Below, one piece after another: positions 42,041-50,788 of a stretch of 64,000 nt of DNA. Both the position numbers and the translations under genes were made by a program. Source of the stretch: Actinomycetota bacterium (lineage in GTDB: Bacteria; Actinomycetota; Geothermincolia; Geothermincolales; RBG-13-55-18); contig JACIXD010000010.1 of NCBI GenBank assembly GCA_014360645.1, forward strand, positions 62,001 through 126,000. The letters are read 5' to 3'. Each line of letters opens with the position of its first letter. Within the stretch, counting starts at the first letter, position 1. The notes beneath the pieces were generated by a model. That model was not told the DNA's origin. It made no database searches and was given only the letters and a program-made list of their open reading frames with translations.

Positions 42041-42382
42041 ATGCATGAGCTCGGAGTGACCGAGAGCATCGCCGCCATCTGCCTGAAGCATGCGCAGCGC
42101 AACAACGCCAGGAGGATAATTAAGGTCAACGTCAAGCTGGGGGAGCTGGCGGGGATCGTGGACCATTACGTCAGCTTCTACTGGGACATGGTCACCAGGG
42201 ACACCATCGCCCAGGGCGCGGAGCTCAACTTCATCAAGGTCCCGGTGGTGGCGTATTGTAAGGAGTGCGAGGAGCGGTTCGCGGTGGAGGAGTTCGACCT
42301 CACCTGTCCCAGGTGTGGCAGGGCGGAAACGGAGCTGGTCTCCGGCCGGGAGTTCATGGTGGAGTCCATCGAGATAGAGTAG
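42041..42382 (+). CDS. hypA: Hydrogenase nickel-incorporation protein HypA
   Basis: 113-residue nickel chaperone that, with HypB, loads nickel into [NiFe]-hydrogenase. The MHELG start carries the Ni-binding His2-Glu3 pair. A zinc ribbon is formed by CKEC near residue 73 and CPRC near 90. ATG 42041 follows GAGGAAGGAAGTCAT. The frame can be read far upstream but that part is antisense to the CoA-transferase genes. No hydrogenase structural gene is in the window. Confidence 0.95.
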   Translation: MHELGVTESIAAICLKHAQRNNARRIIKVNVKLGELAGIVDHYVSFYWDMVTRDTIAQGAELNFIKVPVVAYCKECEERFAVEEFDLTCPRCGRAETELVSGREFMVESIEIE

Positions 42383-42390
42383 GAGGGAAG

Positions 42391-43062
42391 ATGGACGTAG
42401 AGGTGCTGGAGGGGATATTCGACGCCAACGAGAAGATCGCGCGGGAGAACGCCTCCCTTCTGCTCGCGCACGGGGTGCTGGCGGTCAACCTCATGGCCTC
42501 GCCCGGCGCCGGCAAGACCTCCCTCATCGCCGGCACCCTCGAACGCCTGGAGGGGCGGCTGCGCGCGGGGGTCATCGAGGGAGACATAGCGTCCAGCGTG
42601 GACGCCGAGAAGATCAAGGCCTACGGCGTGCCGGTGGTCCAGATCAACACCGGCGGAGCCTGCCACCTCGACGCGGTGATGATCCGCCAGGCCCTGGACC
42701 ACCTCGACCTCGTCTCCCTCGACCTCCTGATCATCGAGAACGTGGGCAACCTGGTATGCCCGGCCGAGTTCAAGCTGGGGGAATCCATGCGGGCCATGAT
42801 CCTCTCCGTGGCCGAGGGGCACGACAAACCGCTGAAGTACCCCCTCATGTTCAGCGAGTCAGACGTGCTGGTGGTGAACAAGACCGACCTCATCGGCCTG
42901 GGAGATTTTGACATGGAAGAGCTGCGCGGCACCGTCAAGCGCATGAACCCGGACATGGTCATCTTCGAGGTGAGCTGCCGCACCGGCGACGGGCTCGACG
43001 CCTGGGTTGACTGGCTGGCGGAGAAGGCCGTGGAATACGGGGGGCGGGCGGGGAAGGCCTGA
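42391..43062 (+). CDS. hypB: Hydrogenase maturation GTPase HypB
   Basis: 223-residue GTPase that works with HypA in nickel delivery. G1 loop MASPGAGKTS near residue 35, the switch region VIEGDIASSVDAEKI, the conserved metal-binding NTGGACHLDA, and G4 NKTDL near 169. The His-rich nickel-storage N terminus of some HypB proteins is missing. ATG 42391 follows AGGAGGGAAG, eight bases after hypA. Confidence 0.95.
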   Translation: MDVEVLEGIFDANEKIARENASLLLAHGVLAVNLMASPGAGKTSLIAGTLERLEGRLRAGVIEGDIASSVDAEKIKAYGVPVVQINTGGACHLDAVMIRQALDHLDLVSLDLLIIENVGNLVCPAEFKLGESMRAMILSVAEGHDKPLKYPLMFSESDVLVVNKTDLIGLGDFDMEELRGTVKRMNPDMVIFEVSCRTGDGLDAWVDWLAEKAVEYGGRAGKA

Positions 43063-43423
43063 CGCGTTGTCCCCTGCTTTTCCCCTCCGTGCCGGCCTGC
43101 ACCACATGCCGCGGAAAGTCACGTGGACTTCTCCTGGCGGGGGCCCTCCGGCATGCGCGGCGCGCTCGAGCATGCCCCGGTCCGAAAACACGGTGGGCAC
43201 CCCCACGCAGACCCTGCGGCGATAGAAGCAGACCGTTCCCTGCGGCAGCAAGGGACGGTGGAATGGCGATACATCCATATCATGTAAGGCGGCGAAGAGC
43301 CCGGTGTCCGGCACACCTAGTGGGCGGTCCACAAGGCCGGGAAAGGGGGTTTCCGATAGCAGTAAAGATGAAGGCTCCGGCGGGGATATAGTCGTGATGC
43401 TGGCGACACTCGTCGCTCCGGCG
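43063..43423. other. Non-coding gap after hypB
   Basis: 361 bases between hypB and the remnant of a secreted-protein gene. Open frames on both strands have no ribosome site and no recognised motif. It may be further decayed sequence of the pseudogene's missing N-terminal part, but I see no similarity to prove it. Confidence 0.45.
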
Positions 43424-44139
43424 TGAAGCGCACAGGGAACTATACGGTGGGCTGAAAACGTGGTGGCCCTGTGCAGCATAGCGGGCAAGAGTGTTTTTGG
43501 TCCCGCCATCGCCTCCGACGGTGCGGGCGGGGCCGTTGCGGCCTGGGTGGACCCCCGCTCAGATTCCGGGGGCATCTACGCACAGCGGGTATCCGACGTC
43601 CACGTCATCACCGCCGCCGCGGGCTCCGTGGGCTCCATAGAGCCCTCGTGCGAGGTACTGGTGCGCGACGGAGAAGACCAGGCCTTCGCCGTCTCCCCCG
43701 ACCCCGGCTACGAGATAGCCGATGTGACAGTGGATGGAGAGAGCGAGGGGGCGGTGTAGGAATACGCCTTTCACAACGTGACCACCGACCACGCCATAGA
43801 GGCGACCTTCGCCCCCGCAGCCCCCGCGGTCAACGCCCGGTACCTGGCCGAGGGCTCCATGGACGGGGACATGGAGACCTGGGTGCTGGCGCAGAACCCA
43901 ACCCCCGCCCGGTGACCGTGGACATATCCCTCATGACCGGGGAGGGAGAGAGGCCGGGGCCTCAAGGCTACGTGGTGGACGCCGGCCGGCGCGCCACCTT
44001 CATAGCCAACGACTACGTGACCGACTACCACGTCTCCGCCCTGGTCGCCTCCAGGGGCGGAGGGGTGGTCCGCGAGCGGGCCATGTACGGGCCGGGCAGG
44101 ATCTGGTCCCACTCCTCCGTGGGACACGCGAGGAGATAG
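43424..44139 (+). pseudogene. Decayed secreted protein with FAEG-type C-terminal module
   Basis: The remnant reads WAENVVALCSIAGKS, ASDGAGGAVAAWVDPRSD and IYAQRV (a module seen in large secreted proteins), then a stalk-type repeat (FAVSPDPGYEIADVTVDG), an in-frame TAG at 43757-43759, more sequence ending in RYLAEGSMDGDMETWVL, a one-base frameshift near 43912, and finally VTVDISLMTGEG, FIANDYVTDYHVSALVAS and ERAMYGPGR. The end matches the FAEG modules of the M28 peptidase at 53424-55688. No start codon or signal peptide is left. Two independent lesions make sequencing error unlikely. Confidence 0.8.
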
Positions 44140-44152
44140 CGGCGGCGGAAGA

Positions 44153-44180
44153 GAGGGGCGGCGGGTGCCGCCCTCTTTTT
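44153..44180 (+). terminator. Intrinsic terminator after the pseudogene
   Basis: Stem GGGCGGC/GCCGCCC with a GGGT loop, flanked by GAG/CTC, followed by five T residues. It still looks functional although the gene upstream is decayed. Confidence 0.8.
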
Positions 44181-44255
44181 CGCTGCGCGCGTGCGCGGTT
44201 TAACGGGAGCTCTTCACCCTCTGCACGGATAGACCGGGCGTGCCGCGGCGGGGGC

Positions 44256-45065
44256 TCAGAGGACGACCAGCACCAGCACGAGCGCGGCGGCAAGCACCAG
44301 CCGGTAGACCGCGTAGGGGCGGAAGGTGCCGGATTCGAGGCGGGTGAGGAGCACCCTGATGGCCAGGTAGCCGGTGACGGCGGAGGCGGCGGCGCCGCAG
44401 AGCATGGGCCACGCCGCCCCCCCCGGCATCTCCGCCCTGAGGAGCTTGAATCCTTCGTATGCCGCCGCCGCCCCGATGATGGGCACGGAGAGGAGGAAGG
44501 AGAAATCTGCCGCCTCCCTGCGCTCCAGCCCCCCCGCACGCGCCGCCGAGATGGAGGCGCCGGAACGCGAGACCCCGGGCATGACGGCCAGAGCCTGGGC
44601 CACGCCCACCGCCAGGGCCTGCCTCCATCCCGCCTCCCGCCAGGTGAGGGCCTCGCTGCCCAGGGCGTCGGCGCACCACAGCGCCAGACCGAAGGCGGCC
44701 AGGGTAAAGGCCATGAGCAGCGGCATCCCCTCCATCATCTCCGAGCTCTCGGCGAACACCGCCCCCAGCACCACCCCCGGGACGGTGGCGAGGAGCAGCA
44801 TCCATCCCAGGCGCGCCTCCTCCCCGCCCCGCCCCCTTCCCGTCAACTCGCCCAGGCAGGCGAGGACGATCCTCCACAGACGGCGCCGGTAGTGCCAGAC
44901 CACCGCGATCCAAGTCCCCAGATGCAGCGCCACCAGGAAGGAGAGGTCGGGCTCGCCCCATCCGAAGAGGTGGATGAGGAGGGCGAGGTGGGCGGAGCTG
45001 GATATGGGCCAGAACTCCGTGACCCCCTGCACCGCTCCCAGGAAAAGGGCGGGAAGGATCCCCAT
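44256..45065 (-). CDS. uppP: Undecaprenyl-diphosphatase (UppP/BacA)
   Basis: 269-residue membrane enzyme that dephosphorylates undecaprenyl diphosphate, recycling the cell-wall lipid carrier. Both signature regions are present: GVTEFWPISSSAHL near residue 15 and MPGVSRSGAS near 155. About eight helices. ATG 45065 shares one base with the stop of the upstream acyl-CoA synthetase gene (TGATG); a GTG three bases earlier is possible. Confidence 0.94.
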   Translation of the reverse strand: MGILPALFLGAVQGVTEFWPISSSAHLALLIHLFGWGEPDLSFLVALHLGTWIAVVWHYRRRLWRIVLACLGELTGRGRGGEEARLGWMLLLATVPGVVLGAVFAESSEMMEGMPLLMAFTLAAFGLALWCADALGSEALTWREAGWRQALAVGVAQALAVMPGVSRSGASISAARAGGLERREAADFSFLLSVPIIGAAAAYEGFKLLRAEMPGGAAWPMLCGAAASAVTGYLAIRVLLTRLESGTFRPYAVYRLVLAAALVLVLVVL

Positions 45066-46546
45066 CACGCACCCCGCGCGGGAAGTGACCGCAGGCGGTC
45101 TCCCCTCTCGGCGAGCATGGAGGCCACGCGAGCCGCCCGCTCGGGGTTGGTGTAGATGGTGATGCGGTCCCAGGGATACCCGGAGAGGAGGTCGCTGTCG
45201 GAGTCCCTCTGGGGCATGCCCACGGTGACGATGGGCTTGCCCTGCTCCTCCATGAGCTCCGCCACCCGGCGCGCGAAGGCGGCGCTCCTCTCCTGCACGT
45301 AATACCGGCGTGCTCTCTCCAGGTCGCCCATGTCCTCCCCCTGCTCCTCCCTTCCCGCCAGCCCGAAGGCGCCCGCGGCATTGATGGTGCCCAGGGAGAC
45401 CACGAGGTCGTAATGGGGGCAGGTGGCAAGTATTTCCAGGCAGCGCACGTGCTTGTCCAGGTCCAGGATGCCCACCATGTCCACGGGGTTACCCTTACTC
45501 CAGTAGGAAGGCAGGATGCCGGCCAGCTCCTCCCTGATCTCCGGAGGAAGCGGGGCCACGTCGAGGCCCGCGCGCTCGCAGAGGTCGGCGGCCACCACCG
45601 CCCATCCCCCTCCCCAGGAGAGGATGGCCGTCCTGCGGCCCCGCGCCGCGGGCAGCTTCACCAGCGCGTCGGAAAAATCCAGCATCTCCTCCGTGGTCTC
45701 CGCCCGGATCATCCCCGCCTGGCGGATCATGCCCTGGTAGATCTCGCGCGAGCCGGCCATGGAGGCGCTATGGGATGCGGCAGCCCGGCTGCCGGCCCCC
45801 GTCCCGCCGGCCTTGTAGATGACGACGGGCTTATGGGGGGTTATCTCCTCCGCCAGCTCCAGGATGCGCCGCGGGCGCTTGAACCCCTCCACGTAGAGGA
45901 GGATCACCCGGGTCTCATCGTCGCGCGCGAAGTACTCCAGGTAGTCGGCGAAATCGAGGTCGCACTCGTTGCCTATGCACACGAACCGGGAGAACCCGAT
46001 GCCGCGATAGGACCCCCAGCCCAGCATCTGGGTGCCCAGGTTGCCGCTCTGGGCGGCGAAGGCGACGTGGCCGGCGCGCGGCTGCACCGGAGGCATGAGG
46101 GCGGTCAGGCTCCAGGGCGCGGAGGTGATGCCCATGGTGTTGGGCCCCACCAGCCTGATGCCCAGGGAACGTGCCTTCCTCACCAGGCTCTCCTCCATGG
46201 CCCGCCCCTCGGGGGAGGACTCGCTGAAACCCCCGGAGATGACGATGGCCACCTTCACCCCGGCCCGGGCGCAGTCCTCCATCACCCCCTCCACCTTCTC
46301 GGCGGGGATGGTGATCATGGCCAGGTCTATCTCCTTGCCGATAGCGGCAAGGCTGCGGTGAACGGGTATCCCCTTGAGCTCGCCTCCCCGGGGATTGACC
46401 AGGTAGAGCTCTCCTTTATAACCGTCCCGAAGGATGTTGGTGGGGATGATGTTGCCCCACTTGCCCAGGTTGGCCGACGCTCCCACGACGGCCATGCGGC
46501 GGGGGTTGAAGAGCGCTTCCACCGCCCGCATGCTCTCTGGTGTCAA
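45065..46546 (-). CDS. ADP-forming acyl-CoA synthetase, alpha subunit
   Basis: A 493-residue protein with a CoA-binding Rossmann domain (MAVVGASANLGKWGN), followed by two flavodoxin-like succinyl-CoA-synthetase domains (VISGGFSES, VGPNTMGITS, FAAQSGNLGTQML). SHSASMAGS near residue 260 contains the histidine that is phosphorylated in this family. The ATP-grasp beta domain is absent, so a separate beta subunit is needed; none is in the window. Such enzymes make ATP from acyl-CoA in fermenting archaea and bacteria. I chose TTG 46546 because AAGGAGGCGGAAA precedes it; the longer reading is Arg/Gly-rich. Confidence 0.87.
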   Translation of the reverse strand: MTPESMRAVEALFNPRRMAVVGASANLGKWGNIIPTNILRDGYKGELYLVNPRGGELKGIPVHRSLAAIGKEIDLAMITIPAEKVEGVMEDCARAGVKVAIVISGGFSESSPEGRAMEESLVRKARSLGIRLVGPNTMGITSAPWSLTALMPPVQPRAGHVAFAAQSGNLGTQMLGWGSYRGIGFSRFVCIGNECDLDFADYLEYFARDDETRVILLYVEGFKRPRRILELAEEITPHKPVVIYKAGGTGAGSRAAASHSASMAGSREIYQGMIRQAGMIRAETTEEMLDFSDALVKLPAARGRRTAILSWGGGWAVVAADLCERAGLDVAPLPPEIREELAGILPSYWSKGNPVDMVGILDLDKHVRCLEILATCPHYDLVVSLGTINAAGAFGLAGREEQGEDMGDLERARRYYVQERSAAFARRVAELMEEQGKPIVTVGMPQRDSDSDLLSGYPWDRITIYTNPERAARVASMLAERGDRLRSLPARGA

Positions 46547-46753
46547 TTTCCGCCTCCTTTTCGCCCCCGTGAACCGTGCCTCCGGCTGCTTCCGCCCGGA
46601 CCCTCCCGTCCCGGACCGCAGCCTCCCGCCGTTGGCCGTCCCGCCCCTCACCCCGTCGCCGGTTTTCCGCGGCACCCCGCGAGCGTTCCGCCGACCCCGG
46701 TCTCCGATGCGGCCTCATCGGATCGCGTAAGGCCGGGAGGCAGAGAAACGGCC

Positions 46754-47530
46754 TCAGAGTTCCTGCACGCGTTCCGCCAGCTCCTTTCCCTCCGCTATGA
46801 AGACATCTATCCTGGCGCTGAGGCCCGACAGGATGCCCAGGGCCTCCTCCCTCAGCGCGGGAGCCTCCGCGACGGCGCCCGCGAACCATTCCCGGAAACG
46901 CTGGTAAGGCCCCATGTCCTCGGGCTTTATCTCGCGGTCCACCGTGGCGGCCGCGTCGTCGATGGAGTGTAGATATCCCCACAGGCGCTCCCGGAAAGCG
47001 AGCAGGTCGTCGGGAGGCTCCATGCCCCTCAACTCGCGGCAATACCCGCTCATGGTCTTGCTGTCCTCCGCGGCGGCGGCCTTTATCTCCGGCACCCCAG
47101 CGTTTTCGGGAAGCCCGGGCAGGGCGATGTTCTCCACGTCGGCGAGCATGGGGAGAGCCGCCTCGAAGAACCCGATGGTGTTTTCGGCGTCGCTCATGTC
47201 CCGCACCCCTCGGGCATAGAAATCCATGAGGTCCAGGTGCAGCGGGACCGCCTCGGGAGGCGGGTACATGGCGTCTGCCTTCTGCCACGCCGCGTCGAAG
47301 ACCTCCGCGGCCTGGCGGAAGAGCTCCTGCAGGTCGGGCAGGTCGTAGTAGTCCCTGGGGTCGAGCCCGCCCATCTCTCCCAGGAGCGCCCCCAGGTCCC
47401 AGGCCACCCCGTCGTGGAGTTCCGAGACGGCCTCGAGGTATTCCGAAAGCCCCATCTCCGTCCCCCCTCCGCATCCGAAGGAGACGGCTAGCAGGCATCC
47501 CGCGAGTAAGAAGGCTGTCACGCGCCGCAT
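46754..47530 (-). CDS. Putative helical lipoprotein
   Basis: 258-residue lipoprotein with lipobox VSFGC near residue 20, followed by CGGGTEMG. The mature part is acidic and mostly helical, with many Leu, Glu and Asp; no enzyme motif is seen. ATG 47530 follows GGGAG at seven bases, and TATAAT lies about 38 bases upstream. Size and composition resemble the lipoprotein at 4041-4880. It is separated by 207 bases from the acyl-CoA synthetase downstream of it. Confidence 0.82.
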   Translation of the reverse strand: MRRVTAFLLAGCLLAVSFGCGGGTEMGLSEYLEAVSELHDGVAWDLGALLGEMGGLDPRDYYDLPDLQELFRQAAEVFDAAWQKADAMYPPPEAVPLHLDLMDFYARGVRDMSDAENTIGFFEAALPMLADVENIALPGLPENAGVPEIKAAAAEDSKTMSGYCRELRGMEPPDDLLAFRERLWGYLHSIDDAAATVDREIKPEDMGPYQRFREWFAGAVAEAPALREEALGILSGLSARIDVFIAEGKELAERVQEL

Positions 47531-47869
47531 ACCACAACTCCCTTGTCAGCGAGCCAGGGCTGAGACCATTATATATCCGGCCGCGCTCCACCGTGCATAC
47601 AATTCCCTCCAGACGTAGTACCATGGTTCCCAGATCGAACATTTGGGAGATCACCCCTTTCCTCTTGTCGAACTTGCTTGATTTGTCAGGATGATAGGGT
47701 GGCCTCTCAAACTTTTTCAGCCCAAAGCGCCTACTTAAACGTTACAGCATCCCCTCCAGGCCCCGTTCCGGGGCGGACGGCCAGGCATACAGACCATACA
47801 TTAATGTTCATTCATGCTTGCCTGTGGTGGTAAAATTCTAATTACGGCCCTGCGACAAGGAAAAGGGCG
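47531..47869. other. Divergent region, lipoprotein / small hypothetical
   Basis: 339 bases. The left edge carries the leftward promoter (47568-47573). The right edge carries a likely rightward promoter, TTCATT (47807-47812) and TAAAAT (47831-47836) at 18 bases. The middle (47640-47730) is AT-rich with no gene. Confidence 0.5.
47568..47573 (-). promoter_or_regulatory. -10 box of the helical lipoprotein gene
   Basis: TATAAT within TATATAATGGTC on the minus strand, the same twelve-base string as at priA. The predicted transcription start near 47561 leaves a leader of about 30 bases with a GGGAG site. Confidence 0.6.
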
Positions 47870-48154
47870 GTGGACTTTTTGCACAGACGGGAAACACAGA
47901 TGCGAGGCAATGGAAGCGAATCCGCGAGCAGCGCCTACAAGGTGAGGATAAGCAAAGGGTTCGTGGATGCCTCCTTCGGCGAGGGCTTCCTGGTGGAGGT
48001 CTGGGACTTCCGCGTGCAGCGCCTGGTGTACGGGGAGAAATACAAGGAGCTGAACCAGGCCAGGAGGCGCCAGAAGGAGATCAGGAACGACCTCGAGAAC
48101 ATGAGCCTTGACCGCTTTCGCCAGGCCTACCTCTCGCGCCAGCACAGGGTATAG
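47870..48154 (+). CDS. Small hypothetical protein
   Basis: A 94-residue basic protein. GTG 47870 follows AAGGAAAAGGGCG; ATG 47900 is the alternative. The middle (YKVRISKGFVDASFGEGF) looks like short strands, and the C-terminal half (about residues 55-90) is a charged helix rich in Arg, Lys and Gln. No signal or membrane segment. Own promoter likely (TAAAAT at 47831). I do not recognise the family. Confidence 0.65.
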   Translation: MDFLHRRETQMRGNGSESASSAYKVRISKGFVDASFGEGFLVEVWDFRVQRLVYGEKYKELNQARRRQKEIRNDLENMSLDRFRQAYLSRQHRV

Positions 48155-48594
48155 CGAGACCCCTCTTCGCCGTCCTGGATCATCGCCCTGGCCCGCATCA
48201 TCCTGTAGTCCATCCAGGTCTACTCCCCATATATGCCCGTCCCTCCCTTCTCTCTGAGGAGGGATTCAAGACACTCTCAGACGTTGCTTGCTTGCTCGGG
48301 TATGTACGGTTTTAATGGCCAGGACCTGGTCGTTCCTATCTGGCGGTCGACATCCAAGAGACTCCGGTTCTTCCCTGCCTGCTCAGGTATGTGCGATCTT
48401 GAACGGCCAGGACATGATCGTTCCTGCCTGGCCGTTGACATGTCGGCATTTACGCCGCGGTTTCGACGTCCTGCCATCGGAGGACCGGGCAGCCGCCCGC
48501 CCGGATCGGGTGCTTCCAGTTGAACAGCTTGGCGCGTTGAATAGCATGATGCGTCCGGCTCCAACCCTGTCGCGCGGGCATCCTCCAGTACGGA
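48155..48594. other. Non-coding gap with a repeat pair
   Basis: 440 bases. Holds two imperfect copies of a roughly 66-bp unit (48289-48442). Nothing coding is seen. Confidence 0.6.
48289..48442. repeat. Imperfect 66-bp repeat pair, 87-bp period, with inverted repeat
   Basis: Copies at 48289-48353 and 48376-48442 share strings such as GGCCAGGAC and TCGTTCCT, with about 80 percent identity. The second contains perfect 10-bp arms AACGGCCAGG (48402-48411) and CCTGGCCGTT (48427-48436) around 15 bases; the first has degenerate arms. No T tract follows. It may be a REP-type element or a structured RNA. Confidence 0.65.
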
Positions 48595-49581
48595 TCAGTT
48601 GCTTCCGGGGGGATTCACCCCGTAGACCGCCAGGGTGGTGAGTGCCCGTTCCCTCAACCTCCGTTTGAGTTCCGGGGGCGAGATCACCTTCACCTCCGTC
48701 CCGTGGCGGAGCAGCTCCCGCTCCAGCCAGGAGAGGTTGTCGGTGCGCAGGGTGCACACCAGGCGGCCCCTTACCTCCTCGCAGCTCGAGAAGGTGGGCT
48801 GCTCCCTGGCCCAGTCCGCCAGAGCGGAAGAGAAGCTCAGCTTCACCTCGATCTCCCCGCTTTCCGCAGCCCCGTAGGGACTCGGGAGGCCGGACTCTAC
48901 CTCCTCTCCCGGAGGCGGCTCGAAGGTCTCCTCCGTGGTCTCCAGCTCCTTGATGCGATCCACGCGGAAAACCCTCCCCTCGCCGCTGCGTTCGTCCCAG
49001 GCGCGCAGGTACCAGTGTCCCATGCCGAATTCCAGGGAGAGGGGGCGGACGCGGCGCCGCGTCAGCTCATCCCTGCCGTAGGAATAATATTCCATCTCCA
49101 CCACCCGCCTCTCGCCGCAGGCGCGTGAGAGCTCCGAGAGCACCTCTCTTTCGTGGGAAGGGGGTTTTATGGCTATCCTCCCGTCGATCTCCTCGCGCGA
49201 TGGGCGACCCTGGCTGAGAGCCCTCGATATCTTCTCCATGGCCGAGAGCAGGGGCTCCGAGGCCTCCTCCCCCGAGAGCTCCACCAGGGCTCTGCAGGCC
49301 AGGTGCAGCCCTGACAGCTCGGCGGGAGTGAAGCGCAGCGGGCGCGCGAAGTAGTCGGCCATGCGTATGAACACCCTGTCCCCGTCTATATCCACCTCGA
49401 TGAGGTCGGCGGGGGTGTAGTCCGGCTGACCGCACAGGAAGATGAGGTTGAGGTCGCGCACCAGCTGGTCGCGGGAGACGCCGAAGACCTCGCAAAGCTC
49501 ACCCAGGGTCGCTCCCTGGTGCTTGAGCACGTAGGGCACCAGGGAGAGGAGCCGCTGTATCCTGGCTCTCTGATCCGCCAT
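48595..49581 (-). CDS. WYL-domain transcriptional regulator (PafC-like)
   Basis: A 328-residue regulator: N-terminal winged helix (RIQRLLSLVPYVLKHQGAT, EVFGVSRDQLVRDLNLIFL), WYL domain with HWYLRAWDERSGEGRVFRVDRI near residue 195, and a C-terminal WCX extension. PafB/PafC pairs activate the DNA-damage response in mycobacteria. ATG 49581 begins right after the upstream gene's stop. An upstream PafB-like partner supports the pairing; no proteasome or tat genes are here. Confidence 0.88.
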   Translation of the reverse strand: MADQRARIQRLLSLVPYVLKHQGATLGELCEVFGVSRDQLVRDLNLIFLCGQPDYTPADLIEVDIDGDRVFIRMADYFARPLRFTPAELSGLHLACRALVELSGEEASEPLLSAMEKISRALSQGRPSREEIDGRIAIKPPSHEREVLSELSRACGERRVVEMEYYSYGRDELTRRRVRPLSLEFGMGHWYLRAWDERSGEGRVFRVDRIKELETTEETFEPPPGEEVESGLPSPYGAAESGEIEVKLSFSSALADWAREQPTFSSCEEVRGRLVCTLRTDNLSWLERELLRHGTEVKVISPPELKRRLRERALTTLAVYGVNPPGSN

Positions 49582-49582
49582 C

Positions 49583-50593
49583 CTACACATCTCCCAGGCT
49601 CTTCAGGAGTCTTTCCAGGCGCCGCACGGTCTTCTCCCGCAGGTCGGGGGGGGAGAGCACCTCGGCGTCCTCGGCATAGGAGAGCACCCAGTTCAGGAAG
49701 GCGTCCTCGTTGCGCACCGTCACCTCCAGCACCCCTCCCCCGTCGGGGGCGGCCTCGAAACGGTAGACGTCTCCCAGGTCCTTCTCCACCTGCCAGGCCA
49801 TGCGGGGGGAGAAGCGCACCCTGGCCTCGCGGGGAGCTCCTTCCTCGAACTCCCAAGGGAGGATGCGCGCGTGCTCCTCCAGCCGGAAGTCCGGGGGGCG
49901 GACGAAGTCCGGCCCCTTTCCCTCCCGGTGCGCGAACTCCACCTCCGACTCGATGCGCGAGACCCGGAAGGAGCGCACCTCCCCGCGCAGGTGACAGAAT
50001 CCCACCACATACCAGGAGCCGCGCTCCAGGTACAGCCCATAGGGGTCGAGCTCTCGCTCCTTCGCCCTGCCCTTCCCCTTCCCCGGGGAACGGTAGGCGA
50101 AACGCACGGTGCGGCATTCCACCGCCGCCCGCCACAGCATGTTGAGGACCTCCTCGCGTTCGCGGATAGGGGCAAAGCGCAGGCGCGGCGCCGCCGGGCC
50201 GCCCAGCCTGCTGCCCTCCCCCAGGTCCGGGCTCAGCTTCCTGAGCGCCGCTGCGGCCTCCCGCGAGAAGGGGATGAGCTCCCCGGAGGAAAGGCGGTTG
50301 ACCAGCAGTAGGGCGACCTTCTCCTCGGGGCTGAAGTCCAGCTCGGGAAGATAGTACTGTTCCTTGGGGATGCGGTAGCCAAACTCCTCCCCCAGAGCGT
50401 CCACGGGCACCACCTGGATGGGAATCCCCATCTCGCGTAGCTCGCTCTTGTCTCGCTCGAACATGCGCTTGAAGGCGGACATGGATGCCTGTCCGTAGCC
50501 GGGTATGGAGGACCTTATCTGCTCCAGGGTCACCGGTTTTCGCGCCTGGAGCAGCATGGCGATGAGGTCGATGAGGCGCTCCGCCTTGTTCAA
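49583..50593 (-). CDS. WYL-domain transcriptional regulator (PafB-like)
   Basis: A 336-residue paralog of the next gene: N-terminal helix-turn-helix (LIDLIAMLLQARKPVTLEQI), then a region with RFAYRSPGKGKG, the WYL-type segment SWYVVGFCHLRGEVRSFRVSRI (WYV here), and a C-terminal domain. I chose TTG 50593 because GGGAGGTGCTGC precedes it; the longer reading lacks a ribosome site. It leads a two-gene leftward operon. Confidence 0.88.
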   Translation of the reverse strand: MNKAERLIDLIAMLLQARKPVTLEQIRSSIPGYGQASMSAFKRMFERDKSELREMGIPIQVVPVDALGEEFGYRIPKEQYYLPELDFSPEEKVALLLVNRLSSGELIPFSREAAAALRKLSPDLGEGSRLGGPAAPRLRFAPIREREEVLNMLWRAAVECRTVRFAYRSPGKGKGRAKERELDPYGLYLERGSWYVVGFCHLRGEVRSFRVSRIESEVEFAHREGKGPDFVRPPDFRLEEHARILPWEFEEGAPREARVRFSPRMAWQVEKDLGDVYRFEAAPDGGGVLEVTVRNEDAFLNWVLSYAEDAEVLSPPDLREKTVRRLERLLKSLGDV

Positions 50594-50788
50594 GCAGCAC
50601 CTCCCCGCCCCATCCCGCGGCTGGCCCTCCCACGGGGAAAGGAGAGCATGCACGCGGGCTGCGCCCGCCCTCGACCTCGCCGCCCACGGGAGGTCACGCT
50701 GTCACCGCGGGTGAGGGAAGGATTGTCATCGGGGGATGCTAGCCTCGTGATGTAAGGCAGGAAGACCGCTGAACAGGCAGGTGTGAAG

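Noticed and set aside
42859-43575. 238-codon leftward ORF across the end of hypB and the pseudogene
   Set aside because: Half of it is antisense to hypB; the rest is Pro/Arg-rich without motifs.
44200-45429. 409-codon leftward frame over uppP
   Set aside because: It overlaps uppP and the acyl-CoA synthetase in a shifted frame; both real genes carry clear motifs.
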